A stretch of 49,714 nucleotides of DNA, taken from NCBI GenBank assembly GCA_038257155.1, contig JBBSJP010000035.1, positions 1-49,714 on the forward strand, written 5' to 3'. Positions within the stretch are counted from its first letter, which is position 1, and each line of letters opens with the position of its first letter. The DNA is from JANJTY01 sp038257155 (lineage in GTDB: Bacteria > Pseudomonadota > Gammaproteobacteria > Xanthomonadales > Xanthomonadaceae). The notes beneath the pieces are model-generated. The model saw only the letters and a list, made by a program, of their open reading frames with translations. It searched no databases and was not told the DNA's origin. Below are positions 24,655-32,604 of this stretch, in pieces. A program made the position numbers and the translations under genes.

Positions 24655-27342
24655 TCAGAACGACTGGGTGTAACGGATGTAGGGCACGCGGCCGTAGCCG
24701 TCGTACAGGGTGAAGTCAAAACCACGACCGGCCGAGTCAAGCGGATCCAGTGCCGGATCCTTGTCGAGCACGTTGTTGATGCCGAGGGTCAGCCTGCCAT
24801 TCCACGGAGCACTCCAGGTGCCCTGGATGTCGTGGGTGGTCCAGGACGGCACGACCAGCGAATAGCCGTAGTCGTAGTCCGGGCCATAGGCGTCGATCAG
24901 GGTCTGCTGGCTGGACACCGTGCTATCGATGTGGCTGATGTTCCAGGTCAGGCTGAAGTCGCCGTAGGTCCACATGTTCGACAGGTTGGCGCGGAACTCG
25001 GGCTGGCCCGGAAGGCCAGTCTCGTTGGCGCCGCCATTGATCGAGTAGTCGTTGACGTAGCCGATCTGGAACTGGCTGTTCAAGGAACCGAAATCGCCCA
25101 GTGCGAAGTTGGTACGCAGGTTCAGGTCCAGGCCATCGGTCTCGATCGTGCCGAGGTTCGAGTAACCAATCTGCGAGTACAGGATCTCGCCACTGACCGG
25201 GTCGCGCGCCACGCCGAGGCCGAGGCCCGGCTGGGGCGGCGTGAGGTTACCAGGCAGCGCCGAAATGCCGTCCGGGCAGAACGCCGTGGTGCCGGCCAGA
25301 CACGCGGTGAGGTCGCTGGTAGCGAAGAACGCCAGCTGGTTGTCGACCTGGATGTTGTAGTAATCCAGCGTCAGGTTCAACCAATCGGTCGCGTCCCATG
25401 CGAAGCCCAGCGAGTACTGCTGGGAAACTTCGGACTCGACGTTCGGGTTGGCGATGGTGAACGAGGTCACCTGGGTCGAGCAGCCCGCCGGCTGGCCCTG
25501 CGCAAGGCAGGTGGCCGGGTCGGTCACGCCGTCCGCACCAAATGCCGGCTGCTGACCAACGATGTCCAAGGTCGGGGCACGGAAGCCTTCGCCGTAGGAC
25601 GCACGCAGGGTCAGGTTGTCGAGCGGCTGGTAGCGCAGACCGATCTTCGGAGCGAAGTCGTTGCCGTAGTCGCTGTACTCGTCGAAGCGGCCCGCGAGGG
25701 TCACTTCAAAGTTGCTCAGGAACGGGAACAGGGCTTCGAAGTAGGCCGCCCTGACGTTGCGTGAACCGAACGCCGAGTTGCCCGCGCTACCCGACACCGA
25801 ACCGGCCGCCGAGAGGGAGTCATAGATGTCCGACCAGTCTTCCGAGCGCCACTCAGCACCGGCCGCGGCCGACGCGGTGCCACCGCCCATTTCGAACAGG
25901 TCGAAGCTGGCAACGGCGTAGAGTTCACGGTTGGTGGTGGTGGACTCGCGGTTGACCGTGGCGATCATGCCGTCAAGGGTCGAGCGCGGCACGCCGAACG
26001 GGTTGTAGATGTCGTACTCACCGCTGTCGACCAGGGCCTGGGCGAGCGAGGCAACCACGTAATTGCGACCCAGCACGATGCTCTTGGATTCGGTGTGACG
26101 CGCGCCGAAGTCGAGATCGACCGAGCCGATACGGCCCTGGAAGCCGACGTTGAAATCGTATACGCCGTTCTCGATGGTGTCATCGCGGTTGCCGAGCGCG
26201 GCAAAGCGGTGACGCAGGTAGATCGTCTCGCCGGCGAAGTCCTGATAGTACGGGTCGTTCGGGTAGCGGTTGGCCGGATGGTTCGGGGAATCCGGACGGA
26301 TGATCACGCCCGAGCCACCAAACCAGGGCGAGGACGGCACCGGCGCGTAGCGGCCGAAGGACTCGACGCGACTGACGGTGCCGTTCAGGTAGGTCGACCA
26401 GTCGTCATTGATCTGGTACTGGCCACGAAGGAACATCGAGGTGTTCTGGATCGATGCTTCGTCTGCCGCGACAAAGGTGAAGTCGTAGGCGCAGCGGCTG
26501 CCAGAACCGGTGCCGGTGCCAAAGAAGCCATTCGAGTTACAGGCGAAGTCGCCGGCGCGCGAGCCGAGCGTCGGATGATTGAGGAAGCTGCCGGTCGGCG
26601 TACGGGTAAAGTTGTTGCCGAACGAGGACACGCCGCCCGACGACCACGTACGGTCGCGCTGGAAGACGATGTCGCGGAAGTTCATCGACACGCCACCGAG
26701 CAGGCTGCCACGGTCGCTGGACGCGCCGAAGATGACGGCGGCTTCCTCAGTGGAACCACCCTCACGCTTCGGGTTGCCAGCACCGATGGTCATCTCGGCG
26801 CCGTTGAAGTCCTTGCGGGTGATGATGTTGACCACACCGCCGATCGCGTCGGAACCATAGATGGCCGATGCGCCGTCGGAGAGGATTTCGATGCGCTCAA
26901 CCGCAGCCAGAGGAATCGTGTTGATGTCCTGGAAGGTACCGGTTGCGGCAGCCATCGGAGCGCGGCGGCCATCGATCAGCACCAGGGTGCGGCCCGAACC
27001 CAGACCGCGCAGCGAGATGCCTGCGTTGGCCTGTGCGCCACTGCCGGACTGCGGACGAACCGAGCCGAAAGAGTTGAAGGTGGTGTTGCGGAGGAAATCC
27101 GCGACAGAGTTGTCGCCCGACGCGTCGATCTGCTGACGGTCAATGATGGTGACGGGCAGCGCACCTTCGACATCGGCGCGCTTGATGCGCGAGCCGGTTA
27201 CTTCGATGCGCTCGAGGCGTGCAGCCTCTTCGTCGTCTTCCTGCGCGAAGGCAGGGGCGGCGGTCAGTCCGATAAGGCCTACGGCGCCTGCCGCCAGACC
27301 ATAGCGCACTGCCTCGCTGAGCAGATTGCGGTTAAAAGTCAT
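24655..27342 (-). CDS. TonB-dependent outer-membrane receptor
   Basis: The 895-residue protein has a signal peptide (basic N-terminus, hydrophobic core, APAFAQ cleavage region at about residue 34). A TonB-box-like acidic/ERIEVTGSR segment follows, then the plug domain (VTIIDRQQIDASGD ... GISLRGLGSGRTLVLIDGRR ... SDGASAIYGSDAIGGVVNIITRKDF), then a long beta-barrel ending in aromatic YIRYTQSF, as expected for BAM targeting. It resembles the large receptors of Xanthomonadales and Caulobacterales that import peptides or carbohydrates; the ligand is unknown. ATG 27342 follows GGAGAG. The 321-bp upstream open frame has no support. Confidence 0.93.
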   Translation of the reverse strand: MTFNRNLLSEAVRYGLAAGAVGLIGLTAAPAFAQEDDEEAARLERIEVTGSRIKRADVEGALPVTIIDRQQIDASGDNSVADFLRNTTFNSFGSVRPQSGSGAQANAGISLRGLGSGRTLVLIDGRRAPMAAATGTFQDINTIPLAAVERIEILSDGASAIYGSDAIGGVVNIITRKDFNGAEMTIGAGNPKREGGSTEEAAVIFGASSDRGSLLGGVSMNFRDIVFQRDRTWSSGGVSSFGNNFTRTPTGSFLNHPTLGSRAGDFACNSNGFFGTGTGSGSRCAYDFTFVAADEASIQNTSMFLRGQYQINDDWSTYLNGTVSRVESFGRYAPVPSSPWFGGSGVIIRPDSPNHPANRYPNDPYYQDFAGETIYLRHRFAALGNRDDTIENGVYDFNVGFQGRIGSVDLDFGARHTESKSIVLGRNYVVASLAQALVDSGEYDIYNPFGVPRSTLDGMIATVNRESTTTNRELYAVASFDLFEMGGGTASAAAGAEWRSEDWSDIYDSLSAAGSVSGSAGNSAFGSRNVRAAYFEALFPFLSNFEVTLAGRFDEYSDYGNDFAPKIGLRYQPLDNLTLRASYGEGFRAPTLDIVGQQPAFGADGVTDPATCLAQGQPAGCSTQVTSFTIANPNVESEVSQQYSLGFAWDATDWLNLTLDYYNIQVDNQLAFFATSDLTACLAGTTAFCPDGISALPGNLTPPQPGLGLGVARDPVSGEILYSQIGYSNLGTIETDGLDLNLRTNFALGDFGSLNSQFQIGYVNDYSINGGANETGLPGQPEFRANLSNMWTYGDFSLTWNISHIDSTVSSQQTLIDAYGPDYDYGYSLVVPSWTTHDIQGTWSAPWNGRLTLGINNVLDKDPALDPLDSAGRGFDFTLYDGYGRVPYIRYTQSF

Positions 27343-27365
27343 TCGATCTCTCCAGCTTTCGTGGT

Positions 27366-27375
27366 TGTGTACACA
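27366..27375. promoter_or_regulatory. 10-bp perfect palindrome upstream of the TonB receptor gene
   Basis: TGTGTACACA lies 23 bp before the receptor start, in the 5' leader region. It is short and could be an operator or chance. Confidence 0.2.
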
Positions 27376-27496
27376 GTTCGGGACCAGTCTCATCCAAATC
27401 CTTGGAAGTGCCGAAGACCCGAAATAACGAGCCCTTAACTCGGCAGCGCCGGATGTTAGCAACAAAAGTGTCTCTGGGGAACTGCCGCAGGCAAGT

Positions 27497-27516
27497 CTGT
27501 TGCTTGGGCGCAACAG
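27497..27516. promoter_or_regulatory. 7-bp inverted repeat upstream of the TonB receptor gene
   Basis: CTGTTGC and GCAACAG are separated by TTGGGC, about 155 bp before the receptor start and beside the terminator of the next operon. It may be an operator for receptor control or a minor hairpin. Confidence 0.25.
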
Positions 27517-27544
27517 CTGAAAACCGTGGCGCAAGTTCCTGAAC

Positions 27545-27575
27545 AAAAAAGGAGCCGGCCAGAGCAGCCGGCTCC
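27545..27575 (-). terminator. rho-independent terminator of the ECF/DUF4097 operon
   Basis: GGAGCCGGC / GCCGGCTCC (9-bp perfect stem, 7-base loop) is followed on the minus strand by six Ts. It lies 30 bp after the DUF4097 gene stop, so it ends the three-gene sigma operon. Confidence 0.92.
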
Positions 27576-27604
27576 CAAAGCCACCCGTGGTGGGCAAAAA
27601 GCGA

Positions 27605-28513
27605 CTAGTCGAGGTGGATGCGAATGCGTCCGGAGAAGGTCTCGACGCTAACGTCCGCATCACCTTTTCCTAACACATGTTCCAGCGAGGCCCCAGGACC
27701 ATAACGGCGCCGTTCGACCTCGCCAGCATCCGACTCGATGCTGCCGCTGAAACTCGACGCATGCAGTCTTGCGGAACTGCCGCGCGGCAGGGAAACCTCG
27801 ACCGAGCCACTCATCGATTCGAGCTGGATGCGTCCGGCCAGCGCGGCGGTTCCGACGTTCAAATCTCCCGATACCGATTCGGCATTGACCGAACCGGCAA
27901 TGCTCTCCAGCTGCAGCACGATGTCGCCGGAAACCGACTCGGCGCGCAGACGGTCTGGCGCCGTGCCTCGCAGACTCACTCGACCACTGACGGTTTCCAT
28001 CCGTACTTCACGCGCCGACGACTCGATCTGCTGGCTGCCACTGACGGTGCCCACCTCAAGCGTCGCGGGCTCGCCGCTCATGCTCACTGCGCCGCTGACC
28101 GACTCGATCTGCATGCGGCTGCCGCCAACGCCTTCGACCTGCACATCAGCCGAAACCGACTCCACTTCCAAGCTGGCACGATGCGGCAGTTTGACGATCA
28201 GCACGCTGTCACCGGCCGACTCCGAACCCCACCAACCGAACCAGCCTCCCCCGCCATTCTTGTTCGGGTAATCCACGCGCACTTCCAGGCGGCGTTGATC
28301 GCCTTCAATGATAAGGCCCTTCACGCCATCTCCCAGCGTGCCGGTCACCTCGACCTCGTCTCGGTCCCAGCCTTGAATCTCGATCCGGCCGCGCACGTTG
28401 CCGACTTCAATCTGCGCGTCCGCAGCAACGCTGCGTCGCTCTTCGATGCGCTGTTCAGCGGCCTGGCTGGCCAAGGGAATGGTGACAAGGCAAACCAGCA
28501 AAAGATTACGCAT
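27605..28513 (-). CDS. secreted DUF4097 beta-strand repeat protein
   Basis: The 302-residue protein has a signal peptide (about residues 1-18, ending ASQA) and then a repeated beta-strand fold typical of DUF4097/adhesin-like proteins. About ten variants of a short motif (ESVSG, GTVSG, ETVSG, ESMSG, ETFSG) recur at intervals of about 18-25 residues, suggesting a right-handed beta-helix-like coil in the periplasm or on the surface. A WFGWW patch interrupts the early part. The start overlaps the end of the upstream anti-sigma gene by 8 bp, so it is the third cistron of a sigma-controlled operon. Molecular role unknown; envelope stress or surface function is inferred. Confidence 0.85.
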   Translation of the reverse strand: MRNLLLVCLVTIPLASQAAEQRIEERRSVAADAQIEVGNVRGRIEIQGWDRDEVEVTGTLGDGVKGLIIEGDQRRLEVRVDYPNKNGGGGWFGWWGSESAGDSVLIVKLPHRASLEVESVSADVQVEGVGGSRMQIESVSGAVSMSGEPATLEVGTVSGSQQIESSAREVRMETVSGRVSLRGTAPDRLRAESVSGDIVLQLESIAGSVNAESVSGDLNVGTAALAGRIQLESMSGSVEVSLPRGSSARLHASSFSGSIESDAGEVERRRYGPGASLEHVLGKGDADVSVETFSGRIRIHLD

Positions 28514-29033
28514 GGGGCTGCTCCGGAAAGAACTGGTGATTGCGGCCTGGCTCGACCCAGGTCCACTCGGTGATGGCGCGCTGAGACAGGCGCAGGCGTT
28601 GGGAATAGGTACGACGCAACTGGTCGAGCAGGAATCCGGCCGATGGGTCAGCCTGCAGCGCCTGATGCAGCGTGGTCAGACTGCGGTCGAGGTCTTCGAC
28701 TACGGGTGTCAACTCGGGTGGGAAGGCGATCGGGCCGAGTGCGCGCATGGCACCGTCGTATTCGGCAGCCAGCGCGTCGGCCTGCATCACCATGGGGTGA
28801 TGATCGGCATTCCGGCCGAGATCCGCCTCTTGCAATGCATCGGGACCCAGCGCCAACACGGCAACCAGCGCTGCCGATGCCGCCAGGGCGAATGGAGCCA
28901 GCCAGCGTGCGTGCTTGCGCTGCGAGGCCCGGCGCGGGGCGATGCGGGCCGACACCGCAGGCCAAAGGTCGCGTTGCGGCGCCAGCTCACGCGGCAGCTG
29001 CGCCAGCTTGCGGCGAAGTTCGAAATCACTCAT
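28506..29033 (-). CDS. probable anti-sigma factor, single-pass membrane protein
   Basis: The 175-residue protein has a charged cytoplasmic N-terminus (FELRRKLAQLPRELAPQRDLW), one membrane helix at about residues 44-62 and a periplasmic domain. This is the usual form of an anti-sigma factor, and it is encoded directly after an ECF sigma gene with a 4-bp ATGA overlap. No zinc-binding HxxxCxxC motif is present, so it is not a ZAS-type anti-sigma. Assignment rests on position and topology. The downstream DUF4097 gene overlaps its 3' end. Confidence 0.65.
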   Translation of the reverse strand: MSDFELRRKLAQLPRELAPQRDLWPAVSARIAPRRASQRKHARWLAPFALAASAALVAVLALGPDALQEADLGRNADHHPMVMQADALAAEYDGAMRALGPIAFPPELTPVVEDLDRSLTTLHQALQADPSAGFLLDQLRRTYSQRLRLSQRAITEWTWVEPGRNHQFFPEQPHA

Positions 29034-29623
29034 GCCTCGTCTCCCAGCAGCTTGCGCAACAAACCCCTGGCGCGATGCAGCTGCGCCTTCGAAGTACCTA
29101 CCGCCATATTCAGCTCAACCGCGATTTCATCGTGCTTCCAGCCTTCGACGTCGTGCAGCACCAGCACCGCACGGGCGCGCGGCGGCAAAGTCGCCACTGC
29201 GCGCTCCAGATCCATGCCCAGGTCGGCGCGCTGACGGCTTGAAGCGTGACCGTGGGTAAACTCGATCTGGCTGTCGTCGGTCTCCAGATCTTCGCCCGCG
29301 CGGCGCGCGCGCAGATCCATCAGCGCGACGTTCACCGCCAGCCGATGCAGCCAGGTACCAAAGGCGCTGTCGCCGCGAAAGCCCGGCAGCGCCTGCCAGG
29401 CGCGCACGAAGGCCTCCTGCGTCAGTTCCTCGGCGCGCGCCTGCACCCCGCCAACCAGACGCCAGATCACCGCGTGGACGCGCTTCACGTGGGCGCGGTA
29501 TAGACGCTCAAAGTCGGCCGCGTTGCCCGCCGCTGCACTGCGCACCCAGGCGGCAGTTTCGTCGGCCGGCAGCGGGCTGACCGGGGCGGGGACAGAATCG
29601 ATGGGCATGGCGACACTGAGCAT
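29030..29623 (-). CDS. ECF (sigma-70 family, group 4) RNA polymerase sigma factor
   Basis: The 197-residue protein has sigma region 2 (DFERLYRAHVKRVHAVIWRL ... AEELTQEAFVRAWQALPGFR, with the usual -10 recognition WLHRLAVNVALMDLRAR) and region 4 (LERAVATLPPRARAVLVLHD followed by the GWKHDEIAVELNMAVGTSKAQLHRAR helix-turn-helix). It directs RNA polymerase to its regulon in response to release from the downstream anti-sigma. Starts at 29623 or 29608 (MPIDSV) are possible; neither has a strong ribosome site. The three genes probably autoregulate. Confidence 0.93.
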   Translation of the reverse strand: MLSVAMPIDSVPAPVSPLPADETAAWVRSAAAGNAADFERLYRAHVKRVHAVIWRLVGGVQARAEELTQEAFVRAWQALPGFRGDSAFGTWLHRLAVNVALMDLRARRAGEDLETDDSQIEFTHGHASSRQRADLGMDLERAVATLPPRARAVLVLHDVEGWKHDEIAVELNMAVGTSKAQLHRARGLLRKLLGDEA

Positions 29624-29747
29624 AGTCGCTTGGATGCAGTTCGGCCCCGCAGGGTTTAGGTGTTTCGAAGAATTGCGGACTCCGTCCGCGCCACTAGGCG
29701 ACCTGGATCAATGTGTTGCTGGACTCGCCGCGAATGACTGCCCGCGT

Positions 29748-29893
29748 GTCGGATCCGCGCCGCCAAAGCAGGTCGCCCGGTCGGGCGTTTCGGCGGCGCT
29801 TGATCCGACCTACGAGAGGTCTACCGCGGCGCTTGATATGCCCCACGTGCGCCTGAGGTAGGTCGGCTCAAGCCGCGCAGCGGTGGAGCCGAC
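29748..29893. repeat. REP-like composite palindrome
   Basis: GTCGGATCCGCGCC ... GGCGCTTGATCCGACCTACGAG then, after about 40 bp with a second GGCGCTTGAT fragment, GTAGGTCGGCTCAAGCCGCG and CAGCGGTGGAGCCGAC. Same family and orientation as 18982-19097. It fills most of the 333-bp gap between the sigma and pckG genes. Confidence 0.85.
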
Positions 29894-29956
29894 AGGGTCC
29901 CGCGTTCGCGCACAGATGCGCTTCTACACGGGCGTGACGTTTTCGCGGCTCGCAGG

Positions 29957-31735
29957 CTAGCCGAGCCGCTCCGCGATCTGCGCACATTCAACGCGCAGGG
30001 CCGGTGGCACGCGCTCGCCGAATTCGTCGAGATAGTCAGCGATGGCGACCATCTCGTCCTTCCAGCCCTGCTGGTCGAGCTCGAACAGCGCGCGCTGGGC
30101 TTCGTCGGTCAAAGCCAGACCCTCGGTATCCAGGTCGGTTTTGCACGGCAGGTTGCCGATCGGCGTGTCGACTGCACCGGCATTGCCGGTGATGCGCCCG
30201 ATCATCCAGGCCAGCACGCGCAGGTTGTCGCCAAAGCCCGGCCAGAGGAAATCCCCGCCCGCACCCTTGCGGAACCAGTTGACGTGGAAAATCTTCGGCA
30301 GGCTGGCGCCGGGTTTGTCGAAGCTCAGCCAGTGACCGAAGTAGTCGGCGAAGTTGTAGCCACAAAAGGGCTTCATCGCCATCGGGTCGCGCCGCACCAC
30401 GCCGACTGTGCCGGTCGCCGCTGCCGTGGTTTCGGAGGCCATCGATGCACCGACCAGTACGCCGTGGCGCCAGTCGCGCGCTTCAAACACCAGCGGCACG
30501 AGAGAGGCGCGGCGCCCGCCGAACACGATGGCCGAGATCGGCACACCCTGCGCTTCCTCAGCCTTGTCGGTGTAGCTCGGGCACTGTTTGGCACTGACCG
30601 TGAAACGCGAGTTCGGATGTGCGGCCGGGCCGTTGGCCGGATTGAAGTCGCGTCCCTGCCAGTCTTTCGCCGGCGTGCCGGGCAGGCCTTCCCACCAGGG
30701 CTGGTTGTCGGCAGTCACGCCAACATTGGTGAAGATCGCGTCGCGACCCAGCATTGCCAGGGCGTTCGGATTGGTCTTGTTGCTGGTTCCGGGTGCCACG
30801 CCGAAGAAACCGGCTTCCGGATTGATCGCCCAGAGGCGGCCGTCTTCACCCGGGTGCATCCAGCAGATGTCGTCACCCACGGTCCAGATCTTCCATCCGG
30901 CCTGGCGGTAGCCTTCTGGCGGAATCAGCATGGCGAGGTTGGTCTTGCCGCAGGCGCTGGGAAAGGCCGCAGCAATGTAGTGGGTTTCGCCGGCCGGAGT
31001 TTCGATGCCGAGGATCAACATGTGCTCGGCCAGCCAGCCCTCGCTGCGCGCCTGATGGCTGGCGATGCGCAAGGCATGGCACTTCTTGCCAAGCAGTGCA
31101 TTGCCGCCATAGCCCGACCCGAACGACTTGATGCTGAGTTCTTCCGGGAAGTGCATGATGAAGCGACGCTCGGGATCGAGTTCGCCGATCGAATGCAGGC
31201 CTTTGACGAACGAGTCTTCCCGCTCGCCGCGAGCGGCACGCTCGGCTCCTTCGCGCTCGATCCTGGCCAGAGCGGCGGCACCCATGCGGGTCATGATGCG
31301 CATGTTGGCAACGACGTAGGGGCTGTCGGTGATCTCGACGCCGCAGCGCGCGAGCGGCGAATCGACCGGACCCATGCAGTAGGGCACCACGTACAGGGTG
31401 CGGCCACGCATGCAGCCGGCAAACAAGGCGTCCATTTTGGCGTGGGCTTCGGCCGGCGCCATCCAGGGATTGTTCGGGCCGGCATCGTCGCGCTCGCTGG
31501 TGCAGACGAAGGTGAGGTGCTCGACGCGCGCGACATCGCCCGGGTTGGAGCGGTGCAGATAACAGTTCGGGTGAGTATCCGGGTTCAGCCCGATCAGGTC
31601 GCCGTTGTCGAGCATGCGTGCGACCAGCGCCGCGTTTTCGGTATCGGAGCCGTCGCACCAGTGGATGCTGTCGGGCTGGGTGAGGCGGGCGACTTCTTCG
31701 ACCCACTGGTTGAGTGCAGCAAGCTGGCTGGACAT
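29957..31735 (-). CDS. pckG: phosphoenolpyruvate carboxykinase (GTP)
   Basis: PckG converts oxaloacetate and GTP to PEP, the entry step of gluconeogenesis. The 592-residue protein is the GTP-dependent type, with the P-loop-like FPSACGKTNLAML (about 259-270; reactive C262), FGSGYGGNALLGKKC, and metal/GTP-binding GDDICWMHPGEDGRLWAINPE split over the active site. ATG 31735 (MSSQLAALNQWVEE) is preferred; the open frame to 31846 adds 37 residues without a ribosome site. It faces TetR on the same strand 127 bp upstream and a repeat downstream. Confidence 0.96.
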   Translation of the reverse strand: MSSQLAALNQWVEEVARLTQPDSIHWCDGSDTENAALVARMLDNGDLIGLNPDTHPNCYLHRSNPGDVARVEHLTFVCTSERDDAGPNNPWMAPAEAHAKMDALFAGCMRGRTLYVVPYCMGPVDSPLARCGVEITDSPYVVANMRIMTRMGAAALARIEREGAERAARGEREDSFVKGLHSIGELDPERRFIMHFPEELSIKSFGSGYGGNALLGKKCHALRIASHQARSEGWLAEHMLILGIETPAGETHYIAAAFPSACGKTNLAMLIPPEGYRQAGWKIWTVGDDICWMHPGEDGRLWAINPEAGFFGVAPGTSNKTNPNALAMLGRDAIFTNVGVTADNQPWWEGLPGTPAKDWQGRDFNPANGPAAHPNSRFTVSAKQCPSYTDKAEEAQGVPISAIVFGGRRASLVPLVFEARDWRHGVLVGASMASETTAAATGTVGVVRRDPMAMKPFCGYNFADYFGHWLSFDKPGASLPKIFHVNWFRKGAGGDFLWPGFGDNLRVLAWMIGRITGNAGAVDTPIGNLPCKTDLDTEGLALTDEAQRALFELDQQGWKDEMVAIADYLDEFGERVPPALRVECAQIAERLG

Positions 31736-31861
31736 CGGGAAAGCGACTCCACGGCCTGCAACGGCCGATGCGATCTGGTTCGGGAGGAAGTGAAGAAGTC
31801 CGTGGCTGAAAGCGCCGCGGGCATTGGCTTGCAAACAATCCACCACATTGGGCCTTGAGCC

Positions 31862-32449
31862 CTACGAGGTTGGAATCAGCGTATCCATGAGGTGTTCGAC
31901 ATAGGCTTCAAATTCGTCATGCGCCATGCGTGGTTGCCCCAGCTGCAGGCCAAGCTGCAGGAAACCCACGTAGGCGGCATAGGTAAGTCGCGCGCGGTGC
32001 TGCGACGCGGTGCGGGCCAGGCCCGCTTGCCGGAAGGAGGCGGTGAGATACTCCAGGCGTCGCTGCGAGACCCGCCGCATCACCGGCTGCACGACCGGAT
32101 GGTCGAGCGCCTTGAGCAACTCGGAATAGATGATGTGCGACTTGGCTTCGTGCGCCACCATGCGGAACAGTTCGGAAAGGCGCTGGCGCGGATCGGAAAT
32201 CGCTTCCAGACTGCCGAACACCTGTTCCTGCTCGATGGTTTCCCAGCGTTCCAGTGCGGCGCGCAGCAAGGCTTCACGCGAGGGGAAATGCCAGTAGAAG
32301 CTGCCCTTGGTCACGCCCAGTCGACGCGCAAGCGGTTCGACCGCAACCGCGGCCACGCCCTGCTCGGCGATCATGTCGAGCGCACCCTGTGCCCAATCCT
32401 CGGCAGAGAGCCGCGAAGGGCGTTCGACTTTGCTGGCTTCCTGCAACAT
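31862..32449 (-). CDS. TetR family transcriptional regulator, probable fatty-acid regulator
   Basis: The 195-residue protein has an N-terminal TetR DNA-binding domain: the LARRLGVTKGSFYWHFPSRE recognition region with WHF, followed by a ligand-binding domain that starts ALLRAALERWETIEQEQ. The gene is divergent from an alpha/beta hydrolase and fadE, a common layout for regulators that sense acyl-CoA. The 151-bp shared region contains two palindromes overlapping the promoter of the hydrolase. ATG 32449 (MLQEASKVERPSRL) is chosen; the longer frame crosses the promoter region. Ligand is inferred. Confidence 0.88.
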   Translation of the reverse strand: MLQEASKVERPSRLSAEDWAQGALDMIAEQGVAAVAVEPLARRLGVTKGSFYWHFPSREALLRAALERWETIEQEQVFGSLEAISDPRQRLSELFRMVAHEAKSHIIYSELLKALDHPVVQPVMRRVSQRRLEYLTASFRQAGLARTASQHRARLTYAAYVGFLQLGLQLGQPRMAHDEFEAYVEHLMDTLIPTS

Positions 32450-32522
32450 CCGCGCAGTGTAGCGGCCACCCTGCCCGGTGAAAAGCGCCGATTTTCGTCG
32501 AATTTCGCATTTCTCCATACAA

Positions 32523-32528
32523 ATCATA
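32523..32528 (-). promoter_or_regulatory. possible -10 element of the TetR gene
   Basis: On the minus strand this reads TATGAT (5/6 to consensus). A -35 (GGATTG, 17 bp upstream on that strand) is poor. The operator palindrome at 32552-32565 would lie near its -35 region, consistent with autoregulation. Confidence 0.25.
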
Positions 32529-32551
32529 TATATAAGCTCTTCACACAATCC

Positions 32552-32604
32552 ATACGCATGCGTATTGACTATCCACCCTCGCGGACCCATACTGTGACGT
32601 ATGG
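32552..32604. promoter_or_regulatory. two palindromic operator candidates flanking the hydrolase/fadE promoter
   Basis: Site 1 is ATACGCATGCGTAT, a perfect 14-bp palindrome (32552-32565). Site 2 is CCATAC-TGTGAC-GTATGG (32587-32604). Both share the CATAC/GTATG half-site spacing theme. Site 1 touches the -35 and site 2 covers the -10 and the hydrolase start codon. They are the likely TetR operators. Confidence 0.6.
32565..32593 (+). promoter_or_regulatory. promoter of the hydrolase/fadE operon, probably giving a leaderless transcript
   Basis: TTGACT (32565-32570) and CATACT (32588-32593) with a 17-bp spacer match sigma-70 in 5/6 and 4/6 positions. The start of transcription would fall about 7 bp later, at the ATG of 32601. 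Confidence 0.5.

Noticed and set aside
26095..27438. 447-residue plus-strand ORF opposite the TonB receptor
   Set aside because: It is antisense to the plug and barrel coding sequence and has no signal or motif.
30284..31858. 524-residue plus-strand ORF opposite pckG
   Set aside because: pckG has all kinase motifs on the minus strand; this long open frame is a GC-skew shadow.
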